Below, one piece after another: positions 22,048 to 29,206 of a stretch of DNA of 34,294 nt. Where the stretch lies: positions 79,897 through 114,190 of the forward strand of contig JAPLXP010000011.1 of NCBI GenBank assembly GCA_026396015.1. Reading direction: 5' to 3'. The notes below the pieces were generated by a model that was not told where the DNA came from, ran no database searches, and worked only from the letters and a program-made list of their open reading frames with translations. A program made the translations under genes and the position numbers. This DNA comes from Candidatus Nomurabacteria bacterium. GTDB taxonomy: Bacteria; Patescibacteriota; Minisyncoccia; Phycocordibacterales; UBA9973. Position 1 is the first letter of the stretch; each line of letters starts with the position of its first letter.

Positions 22048-22085
22048 AAAAAATCCCTCGAGGCGCAAGTCACGAGGGATTTTTT
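22048..22085 (-). terminator. Terminator of pth (repeat form B)
   Basis: A 13-bp outer stem AAAAAATCCCTCG with its complement and an inner GGC-GCAA-GTC, differing by one base from 21303-21338. Confidence 0.9.
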
Positions 22086-22100
22086 AATGCATAAGTGATT

Positions 22101-22661
22101 TTAATTGTATTTAGTCATCGCTTTATCGTAACCTTGGGAGATTATTGTAGTCAGCATATCGCCTACGAGTGGTGATACATCTTTCAAAAGTATAGACATC
22201 TCGTCTTTTGAAAAATTACCTAGAACATCTGGCTTGCGCAGAGTACCAGTGTCATCTAGGATGGATACGCCTACACGTACACGGACGAATTCACGAGAGT
22301 TTAGCTGCGTCATGATGGATTTGATACCATTGTGTCCGCCATCTCCCCTGTCATGCGATATTTTAATCTTGCCGAGTGGTAGATCTATATCATCTTGCAC
22401 TACGACGATGTCTTCATTTGTAAAATTATATTCTTTGATTAGATATGGCAGTATCGATCCAGTGTTATTCATAAAAGTCCCCGGCTTTGCAAATATTACA
22501 TCAGTATTTTCGAGTGTTGTATGAGCGAGATTTGAATTCGCATATTTATTAAAATTCCAATCTAGATTTTTATTTAAATTATCAAAAATAATCCACGCTA
22601 CATTGTGACGTGTTTCTGTATACTTTTCACCCGGATTACCGAGTCCGATGATTAATTTCAT
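22101..22661 (-). CDS. pth: Peptidyl-tRNA hydrolase
   Basis: This 186-aa enzyme cleaves the ester bond of peptidyl-tRNA released from stalled ribosomes, recycling tRNA. Family motifs are GLGNPGEKYTETRHNVAW (catalytic His19 with Asn9), PGTFMNNTG (Asn65-Asn66), VVQDDIDLP (Asp90) and DRGDGGHNGIKSI. The length is normal. The ATG lies exactly 6 nt after a TATTAT (22668-22673), suggesting a leaderless mRNA. It is divergent from the lepB operon and closes the accessory block. Confidence 0.96.
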   Translation of the reverse strand: MKLIIGLGNPGEKYTETRHNVAWIIFDNLNKNLDWNFNKYANSNLAHTTLENTDVIFAKPGTFMNNTGSILPYLIKEYNFTNEDIVVVQDDIDLPLGKIKISHDRGDGGHNGIKSIMTQLNSREFVRVRVGVSILDDTGTLRKPDVLGNFSKDEMSILLKDVSPLVGDMLTTIISQGYDKAMTKYN

Positions 22662-22667
22662 ATGAAT

Positions 22668-22673
22668 ATAATA
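22668..22673 (-). promoter_or_regulatory. -10 element of pth, predicted leaderless
   Basis: TATTAT on the minus strand ends 6 nt before the ATG at 22661. No strong -35 at 17 nt is visible. Confidence 0.5.
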
Positions 22674-22761
22674 ACATAGATTTTAGATTTAATCACAATT
22701 AGCATAGACCACATATTTGCCTATTCCGTCAAGCATATTTATATGTTAAAATGTGTCTTAT

Positions 22762-23370
22762 ATGGAAAATAACACTGAAGAAACAAAGGTAATTTCAAAA
22801 ACTAAGAGTAAATTGTGGATCAAAAAGCAACTACATGAATTTTGGGATTTAGTCAAATTCGCTGCCCTAGCATTATTGATTGTAATACCTATACGCACAT
22901 TCATCGCACAGCCATTCATAGTATCTGGTGAATCAATGTTCCCAACTTTTCATGATGGTCAATATCTCATCGTAGATGAGCTCTCTTATCATATGGGTAA
23001 TATCAAGCGTGGAGACGTTGTTATCTTTCGCTACCCCCATGACACAACAAGATTTTTTATAAAAAGAATTATTGGACTACCAAATGAGACAGTAAAGATT
23101 GAAGATGGGAAAGTCATGATCATAAATAAGGAAAACCCAGAAGGTTTTGTCTTGAATGAACCATACATCAATCAACCCTTCCATACTTATGACACAAAGA
23201 CTACAGGAGACGGAGAATACTTTGTGATGGGAGACAATAGAAATGCAAGTTCTGATTCTCGATTCTGGGGTCTAGTTCCTAAAAAATTATTAGTAGGTAG
23301 AGCATACCTCAGATTATTACCGACAGATACTGTTTCCTATCTACCAGGATATTATCCAGAAATAAAATAA
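22762..23370 (+). CDS. lepB: Signal peptidase I
   Basis: The 202-aa membrane-bound serine protease removes signal peptides from exported proteins. One N-terminal transmembrane helix (about residues 32-46) is followed by the catalytic Ser58 in VSGESMFPTF, Lys101 in FFIKRIIGLP, and the box E motif GDNRNASSDSRFWG. I start at the ATG at 22762. An in-frame GTG 9 nt upstream follows directly on the -10-like TAAAAT (22747-22752), so it would lie upstream of the expected transcription start. It is the first gene of a four-gene operon and its stop touches the hisS start. Its likely substrates include the secreted proteins elsewhere in this window. Confidence 0.95.
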   Translation: MENNTEETKVISKTKSKLWIKKQLHEFWDLVKFAALALLIVIPIRTFIAQPFIVSGESMFPTFHDGQYLIVDELSYHMGNIKRGDVVIFRYPHDTTRFFIKRIIGLPNETVKIEDGKVMIINKENPEGFVLNEPYINQPFHTYDTKTTGDGEYFVMGDNRNASSDSRFWGLVPKKLLVGRAYLRLLPTDTVSYLPGYYPEIK

Positions 23371-24672
23371 ATGAGTACACCAAATAAAAAAACAAATAAA
23401 GAAGCACCTGCATCCGTAAAAGGTATGCGTGATTTTATAGATGAACAATATTATCTATATCAGGGATTTTTTGAAAAGGCTCAAGAGATAGCTGTGTACT
23501 ATGGATTCAAGCCCATCAAGACTCCTATAGTTGAATTCAAAGATGTATATACATCTGGAGTAGGAGAAGGTACAGATATCGTGGACAAGGAAATGTATGA
23601 CTTCAAGACAAAAGGTGGCGATGAATTAGCACTCCGCCCAGAAGGTACAGCAGGTGTTGTACGCGCCTATATCGAGCACGGAATGCAGTCACTACCTCAG
23701 CCTGTGATGTTGTACTACTACGGACCATTTTTCCGTCATGACAATCCTCAGCGTGGACGTTATCGTGAGCTTCACCAATTTGGCCTTGAGATACTAGGTA
23801 CTGAAAAGAGTATTGCTGACGCATTGATAATAAAGACAACAATTGCAATTCTAGAAGAAGTAGGTGCAAAGAATCTAGTTGTAGATATCAATTCTATTGG
23901 GGACAAAGAGTCTCGCCCTGCATATATCAAGGAGCTTGTCAGTTACTACAAAAAGCACATCAATGAGCTAGGTGCTATAGACAAGGAGAGATTAAAGAAT
24001 AATCCCCTACGCATCCTAGACTCAAAGGACCCAAAGACAATATTGATAAATGAAGGCGCACCAGATGCTGTATCTTTTTTGACTGGTGATGCAAAGAAGC
24101 ACTTCAAGCAAGTATTGGAATATTTAGAGGAGATGGCTGTACCGTATCGTATAAATAAAAATCTAGTACGCGGACTATCATATTATACACACACTGTATT
24201 TGAAATAATCGAGATACCAGAAGATGAAGGCCTACCACCATTGACTATAGCTGGTGGAGGACGCTATGATTATCTCGCACGCATGCTAGGAAGCAAAAAG
24301 GATGTACCAGGTATGGGTGTAGGTATCGGAGTAGATAGAGTCATCGAATCCCCTTGGTACAACAGACCACTACCACGAGTATCAAAGAAGCCCAAGATGT
24401 ATTTCATACAACTTGGATTTGAAGCAAAATTAAAATCATTGAATGTCATTGAGATACTCCGCAAATCAAAAGTCCCAATAGCACAGTCACTCTCAAAAGA
24501 CAGTCTAGGATCCCAGCTTGCAGTAGCAGAAAAGATGGGTCTACATTATGCTATTATATTTGGACAAAAAGAAGCACTGGAGAATTCTGTCATCGTTCGC
24601 GACATGACTACAAGATCTCAAGAGACAGTAAAGATCACAAAACTTCTGGAGTATGTTAAGAATCTAAAATAA
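23371..24672 (+). CDS. hisS: Histidyl-tRNA synthetase
   Basis: This 433-aa class II aminoacyl-tRNA synthetase charges tRNA-His. Motif 1 lies in the N-terminal GMRDFIDEQYYLY region, motif 2 is in FFRHDNPQRGRYREL, the histidine-binding loop is RGLSYYTHTVFEI, and motif 3 is in GMGVGIGVDRV. RPEGTAGVVRAY and AGGGRYDYLARMLG are also HisRS-typical. The C-terminal anticodon-binding domain runs from about residue 340. Length is normal. The ATG follows immediately after the lepB stop. Confidence 0.96.
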   Translation: MSTPNKKTNKEAPASVKGMRDFIDEQYYLYQGFFEKAQEIAVYYGFKPIKTPIVEFKDVYTSGVGEGTDIVDKEMYDFKTKGGDELALRPEGTAGVVRAYIEHGMQSLPQPVMLYYYGPFFRHDNPQRGRYRELHQFGLEILGTEKSIADALIIKTTIAILEEVGAKNLVVDINSIGDKESRPAYIKELVSYYKKHINELGAIDKERLKNNPLRILDSKDPKTILINEGAPDAVSFLTGDAKKHFKQVLEYLEEMAVPYRINKNLVRGLSYYTHTVFEIIEIPEDEGLPPLTIAGGGRYDYLARMLGSKKDVPGMGVGIGVDRVIESPWYNRPLPRVSKKPKMYFIQLGFEAKLKSLNVIEILRKSKVPIAQSLSKDSLGSQLAVAEKMGLHYAIIFGQKEALENSVIVRDMTTRSQETVKITKLLEYVKNLK

Positions 24673-24673
24673 A

Positions 24674-25210
24674 ATGTCAGCAGAAATTGTACAAAATGGA
24701 CACCCCGTATTGCGTGAAATAGCAAAGGCTGTCCCAATAAAAGATATCAAGTCTGAAAAAATTCAAAAAATCCTGAAAGATATGTCTCTCGCATTAGCAT
24801 CCCAAGACGACGGGGTGGCTATTGCTGCACCTCAGATAGCTGTAGCATTACGAATATTTACAATATCTGGGAATGTATTCGATGAAGAATTCGCCCGTGG
24901 CAAGAAAAGTATAAAAGAAAAGAAACACGGCGACGTAGTATGCATCAATCCTGTTTTCACAAAAATATCAAAGGACAGAAAATTAATGCCCGAAGGATGT
25001 CTCTCCGTACGACCACTATATGGCAATGTTCGCAGATCTACACGTGCCACTATAGAGGCCTACAATGAGCATGGAGTGAAGTTTGTACTAGATGGCAAGG
25101 GGTTACTCGCTCACATCTTCCAGCACGAGATAGACCACCTAGATGGAATATTATTCATTGACAAGGCTCGAAATATTCATGAATCAGATGGAGAGAATGA
25201 ATTCAATTAA
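24674..25210 (+). CDS. def: Peptide deformylase
   Basis: A 178-aa metalloprotease that removes the formyl group from nascent proteins. The three motifs are GVAIAAPQ (residues 47-54; consensus GxGLAAPQ, the second Gly replaced by Ala49), EGCLSV with the metal ligand Cys109, and QHEIDHLDG with His151, Glu152 and His155. It lies 1 nt after hisS. Its last base is the first base of the fmt start codon (TAATG), so the formylating and deformylating enzymes are translationally coupled. Confidence 0.95.
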   Translation: MSAEIVQNGHPVLREIAKAVPIKDIKSEKIQKILKDMSLALASQDDGVAIAAPQIAVALRIFTISGNVFDEEFARGKKSIKEKKHGDVVCINPVFTKISKDRKLMPEGCLSVRPLYGNVRRSTRATIEAYNEHGVKFVLDGKGLLAHIFQHEIDHLDGILFIDKARNIHESDGENEFN

Positions 25211-26046
25211 TGCAAAACGAAAATAAAAAATTTATATTTTTTGGTACACCAGATGTAGCAAAAAAAACACTAGACATTTTAAAAGAAAATGGATATACAC
25301 CATGTTGTATTGTCACATCACCAGACGCTCCATCTGGTCGTGGTATGATACAGACTGCCTCACCTGTATCAGTATGGGCTGAGAAGAATTTTATTGATTG
25401 TATCAAGCCAACAATTATCGATGATGAATTCATAAATACAACATCAGAATACAATGCTGATCTTTTTATTGTAGTAGCATACGGCAAAATTCTACCAGAA
25501 AAACTAATCAAACTACCCAAATTAGAAACTATCAATATACATTACTCTCTCCTACCTAAATACCGTGGCGCATCACCAGTAGAGCAAGCATTATTAAATG
25601 GTGACAAGGTAACAGGGGTATCAATACAGCAAATGGTATACAAGATGGACGCTGGAGATATTATTACCGAATTAGAAATACCTATAGATATTACAAACAC
25701 AAAAAGTACACTTCGTGAAAAACTCATAAATAAAGGTGGGGAGCTCTTGGTCTCAACACTACCCGATATTTTCAACAAAAAAATAACATTAAAGAAGCAA
25801 GACGAAAAACTCGCCACAAGATGCAAGAAAATTAAAAAAGAAGACGGATTGATAAATATCGATGGTGACGATTGGGAAAATTACAATAAATATAGAGCTT
25901 ACGAAAATTGGCCAAGTGTATTCTTTATGAAAGACAACAAAAGGATAAAAATAACAAAAGCAGTTTTTTCTGATGAAAAGTTCGTAATAATAAAAGTTAT
26001 ACCTGAGGGGAAAAAAGAAATAGACTACAATATCTTTAATAAATAA
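25210..26046 (+). CDS. fmt: Methionyl-tRNA formyltransferase
   Basis: A 278-aa enzyme that formylates initiator Met-tRNA using 10-formyltetrahydrofolate. The N-terminal formyltransferase fold has FFGTPDVA and SPDAPSGRG, NIHYSLLPKYRG with the catalytic Asn109 and His111, GVSIQQMVYKMDAGD with Asp147, and SLLPKYRGASP. It is about 35 residues shorter than E. coli Fmt, mainly in the C-terminal OB-like tRNA-binding domain. The family often has Ala at the position of Tyr112. It is the last gene of the operon, with an 18-bp stem terminator starting inside the stop codon region. Confidence 0.94.
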   Translation: MQNENKKFIFFGTPDVAKKTLDILKENGYTPCCIVTSPDAPSGRGMIQTASPVSVWAEKNFIDCIKPTIIDDEFINTTSEYNADLFIVVAYGKILPEKLIKLPKLETINIHYSLLPKYRGASPVEQALLNGDKVTGVSIQQMVYKMDAGDIITELEIPIDITNTKSTLREKLINKGGELLVSTLPDIFNKKITLKKQDEKLATRCKKIKKEDGLINIDGDDWENYNKYRAYENWPSVFFMKDNKRIKITKAVFSDEKFVIIKVIPEGKKEIDYNIFNK

Positions 26047-26086
26047 AAAATACTCCAGCATTTGCAAGAATGCTGGAGTATTTTTT
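26045..26086. terminator. Bidirectional terminator between fmt and the ABC permease gene
   Basis: An 18-bp perfect stem (AAAAAATACTCCAGCATT with its complement) and a 6-nt loop. The fmt stop codon overlaps its left edge and the permease stop (26085-26087) its right edge, so both genes end in it. Confidence 0.93.
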
Positions 26087-27293
26087 ATTTTCTTGTGAAT
26101 GCTTCTTTTGGAGAGAGTCCTGCTGCACGATGAGCTGGCCACCAACCAGACACGAATCCAATAACAATAGAAAAACCCATAACAATGAGCACAAACCAAA
26201 ATGGTACAGCAAATAAATCAAAAGATTTTCCACCAAAACGAGTAGCAACAAAACTCAGTAAAAAGTTAAAGAATTTACCCAGACCCCACCCGATTCCCAC
26301 ACCACCCAGACCTCCCAAGAATCCCATAAATGATGCCTCTACGAGGAATAGATTGCGCACATCTGCATCTGTAGCACCGATGGACTTTAGGATACCCACT
26401 TCATAAATACGTTCTAGGAATCCTACGAGCATGGTGTTGAACATTCCAATAGCTGACACTATCAATGCAGTAATACCAAAGACTCCTAGTACCATAGTGA
26501 TAATATTTGTAATTTTTCGAGCTTGAGTTACCAAGTCTATGCGAGCAGCCACAATGAATCCATCATTAATCAACAAATCACGAAGTTTTTCTAGAACTTC
26601 GACACTCTTTGCTTTAACCAATGCTTTTCTGTAAAAAGGAGGGTCTACACTGAACAAATTAGAATATACAATCGCAGAAGGAGCAAGAGATTCATCAACA
26701 ATAATACCAGAGAGTGGGGGCTGTTCATTAGCCTTCACCTCTTGATCTATGTTTGTTTTTTCATCTTGAAAAGAAACCTTCAAATTAAATGGTTTATTTA
26801 ATACAGATGAATCAATCTTCAAACCCAGTGCTGTTAAGGTCTGACTAGTTACAACAACACCTTGCTTTTCTCCCAATATTTTACCAACAGAAGGTAATGT
26901 ACCCGAAAGCCTAAAATATGAAGGCTCAACCATTTGAACATCAACAATAAGACTAGATGTACCCACAGTACTAACTTCACCAGAAAAATTAGCAATAGGA
27001 CTTATTTCTGCAACATCTGGATATTTTCTAATTTTTTCAATACTTTCTTTTTTAATAACAAGATTACTCTCGGTTGGATAAGATATTTCCATTGTAACCA
27101 AAGAGTCTTCGGTAGTCATAAGTTTTCCAATTAATATATATTGAAGTCCATAACCCAAAGACACCAGCAAAACAACAGTAGCGATACCCACAGACATGCC
27201 CATTATTGTCAAAAAAGATCTTTGGGGTTTTGTCTTGAAAGATCTAAAAGACAATATTATTAATTCATGAAATTTTAACTGTTTATTTGGCAT
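26085..27293 (-). CDS. MacB/FtsX-type ABC transporter permease
   Basis: A 402-aa permease with the MacB topology. One transmembrane helix lies near the N-terminus (about 25-50, MSVGIATVVLLVSLGYGL). A large extracytoplasmic domain follows (about 55-270, MacB periplasmic core). The FtsX domain has three helices (about 275-300, 330-355 and 365-390), with KSIGATDADVRNLFLVEA, the hallmark loop that couples to the ATPase. It ends in GWWPAHRAAGLSPKEAF, another family signature. Such pairs act as mechanotransmission exporters or regulators of envelope proteases. It follows the ATPase gene after 9 nt. Confidence 0.93.
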   Translation of the reverse strand: MPNKQLKFHELIILSFRSFKTKPQRSFLTIMGMSVGIATVVLLVSLGYGLQYILIGKLMTTEDSLVTMEISYPTESNLVIKKESIEKIRKYPDVAEISPIANFSGEVSTVGTSSLIVDVQMVEPSYFRLSGTLPSVGKILGEKQGVVVTSQTLTALGLKIDSSVLNKPFNLKVSFQDEKTNIDQEVKANEQPPLSGIIVDESLAPSAIVYSNLFSVDPPFYRKALVKAKSVEVLEKLRDLLINDGFIVAARIDLVTQARKITNIITMVLGVFGITALIVSAIGMFNTMLVGFLERIYEVGILKSIGATDADVRNLFLVEASFMGFLGGLGGVGIGWGLGKFFNFLLSFVATRFGGKSFDLFAVPFWFVLIVMGFSIVIGFVSGWWPAHRAAGLSPKEAFTRK

Positions 27294-27302
27294 TATATTT
27301 TA

Positions 27303-28727
27303 TTAAATCTTTTTTAGGTCACTAGATTCTTGTTTTACTTCTTGTTGAACATTATTATTAACCAAAATACCTTCCAATACAAGCTCTAATTTTTCAGCAA
27401 ATATTTGAGATGCACGAAAAGACAATCCTGCACCTGATTTATTTTTTGTAAGACCCAATAGTTCCACGACTTTATCTTTTGAAATATAATTACGAATTCT
27501 ATCTGCAACTATTTGATCAATAGATTTTAACTCATCTGAAGTTAATTCTCTGGTATACCCATCAACCATCCAATTTCTTAAATTCTGAATTTCAGCAGAT
27601 ATATCAGTCTCTGGATTTTTAGACATTAATCTTCTTAGTGCTCGCATATTTTTTCTTCTTTCAATTACATCTTCAACATGAGAACTGACCTTTTCTGCTT
27701 TTTTACCACGCAAACCTAGACCATTTTCTTTGAAAGGTTTAACCATCAATTTATTAAACTCATTTTTGTCTATAATATTAAAAAATCTATTCTTAACAAA
27801 ATTTTCAAATCTATCTATCTCATCCAAAGAATAACCAGAAAGCTGAGAGTTGGCAATTTGATGCGAGGCAATATCATCACCTAATACATCATCAAAATCA
27901 CCTATATTATTAATCTTAGTATCTTCTTTTTTAACTTGTGATGGAGGAACCACAATAGGTGTAGTACTAGGTTCACTTACAGATGAAAGTTGTTTGTTTA
28001 AATGACTTGTGATTGAATCATTCAAAGTTTTTGGTGATATATGCTCAATTTCAGTAATAGAACCATCTTTCATATGATAAATAGTTTTTACATCACGAAG
28101 ACTCCATGCTTCGTGAGTAACCATGATTATAGTTCTACCATCTTTTTCATTAAGTTCTTTTAAAAACTCAAGGACCTTTTTTGCATTCACGGAGTCAAGG
28201 TTTCCTAATGGCTCATCAGCTATTATAATAGGCGGATCATTAGCAAGAGCACGAGCAATACCTACTCTTTGTTGTTGACCTCCAGATAATTCAAAAGGAT
28301 ATCTATGAGCATATTCAGAAAGATTCAAGCGATCCAAAAGTTTTGCAGCTTCAGAGTCAGCTTTTTCAGAAGAAATACCTACAAACAACATTGGCAATGC
28401 AACGTTTTTTAAAACAGTAAGAGATGGTACCAAGTTAAACTGCTGAAAAACAATACCAATACCAGTTTGCCTAAATATAGCAAGCTCCTGATTTGTTAAA
28501 GTAGATATATCTTTATTATTAATAGTAATTTGTCCTTCCTGGAAATGATCTATACCCGATATTGCATACAGCATCGTAGTTTTACCGCAACCAGAAGAAC
28601 CAAAGAAGGCGACATAATCACCTCTTTCAATGTCTAAGGTAACACCCTTCAAAGCTTTTACCTCCATAGGTTTACCTTTTTCATACCATAGACCCACATT
28701 TCTTAAACTAATGATTGAATCAGGCAT
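27303..28727 (-). CDS. ABC transporter ATPase (MacB/LolD type) with duplicated C-terminal domain
   Basis: Residues 1-225 are a complete ABC ATPase: Walker A GSSGCGKTT (43-51), Q-loop QQFNLVPSL, signature LSGGQQQRV (from 147), Walker B IIIADEPLG with Glu172, and H-loop His205. LolD/MacB-type ATPases usually end near here. This one continues to residue 474 through a Ser/Pro/Thr-rich linker (about 240-270). Two similar segments of about 55 residues follow (about 302-357 and 402-455). Both carry an (I/F)V-x-(N/D)R-x-x-N-x-I-x-K core, a G-(L/A)-GL motif, and a final helix with K-(V/L)-x6-E. The extension could sense state or bind the receiver encoded upstream; that is inference. It overlaps the receiver gene by 8 nt. 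Confidence 0.9.
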   Translation of the reverse strand: MPDSIISLRNVGLWYEKGKPMEVKALKGVTLDIERGDYVAFFGSSGCGKTTMLYAISGIDHFQEGQITINNKDISTLTNQELAIFRQTGIGIVFQQFNLVPSLTVLKNVALPMLFVGISSEKADSEAAKLLDRLNLSEYAHRYPFELSGGQQQRVGIARALANDPPIIIADEPLGNLDSVNAKKVLEFLKELNEKDGRTIIMVTHEAWSLRDVKTIYHMKDGSITEIEHISPKTLNDSITSHLNKQLSSVSEPSTTPIVVPPSQVKKEDTKINNIGDFDDVLGDDIASHQIANSQLSGYSLDEIDRFENFVKNRFFNIIDKNEFNKLMVKPFKENGLGLRGKKAEKVSSHVEDVIERRKNMRALRRLMSKNPETDISAEIQNLRNWMVDGYTRELTSDELKSIDQIVADRIRNYISKDKVVELLGLTKNKSGAGLSFRASQIFAEKLELVLEGILVNNNVQQEVKQESSDLKKI

Positions 28728-29157
28728 GTAATTTATCTGTAAATGAGATTATTTCTTTAGGCATTATCTCACCCTTTGTTAAATAAGCATCGACTCCAAC
28801 TTTTACTGCTTCTTCTTTTAAAATTTCATCTTTTTGACCAGAATAAATAATTATATTTATGCAAGATAATTCATTATTTTTTTTGATTCCAGAAATAAAA
28901 GCAAGAGAAAGTGCCATCTGATAAGCTGGAGCGTTACAACCAGCCCCCTTTGAAGACATAAGTACATCTAAAAAAATAGTATCCGGTCTCGTCTCAATGT
29001 TTTTTACAAGCTCATTTGCTTTTTCAAAGGATGACACCATCTCAACATCATATATATTACTCTTTCCATGTATCCAAAAAATATCACGAAAATATATTCG
29101 CATCATCTCGTCATCATCTATGAGTAGAATTTTTATTTTCTTTTTTAGATTTTCCAT
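28720..29157 (-). CDS. Stand-alone response-regulator receiver (CheY-like)
   Basis: A 145-aa single receiver domain. The acidic pocket is DDD (14-16), the phosphoryl acceptor is Asp64 in IFLDVLM, the switch Ser is in IIYSGQ, and the conserved Lys is in AYLTKGE. No output domain follows. The insertion after Asp64 (SSKGAGCNAPAYQMAL) is longer than usual. No histidine kinase is in the window. It overlaps the ATPase gene by 8 nt, so phosphorylation may control the transporter directly. A TATAAT (29171-29176) 13 nt before the ATG offers a separate promoter. Confidence 0.88.
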   Translation of the reverse strand: MENLKKKIKILLIDDDEMMRIYFRDIFWIHGKSNIYDVEMVSSFEKANELVKNIETRPDTIFLDVLMSSKGAGCNAPAYQMALSLAFISGIKKNNELSCINIIIYSGQKDEILKEEAVKVGVDAYLTKGEIMPKEIISFTDKLHA

Positions 29158-29170
29158 TTTAAATCTTACT

Positions 29171-29176
29171 ATTATA
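29171..29176 (-). promoter_or_regulatory. -10 element before the receiver-ABC genes
   Basis: A perfect TATAAT on the minus strand in the 49-nt gap after the 615-aa surface protein gene. A second TATAAT lies nearby (about 29190-29195). Neither has a convincing -35. They could separate expression of the receiver-ABC part from the surface proteins. Confidence 0.45.
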
Positions 29177-29206
29177 CTTAATATAGTAATTATAGCAGAT
29201 TAAAAT

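Noticed and set aside
22753-22761. GTG at 22753 as the lepB start
   Set aside because: It directly follows the -10-like TAAAAT, so it would lie upstream of the expected transcription start. The ATG at 22762 fits better.
26036-26251. Minus-strand frames over the fmt/permease junction
   Set aside because: They cross the 18-bp stem terminator and are out of frame with both well-supported genes.
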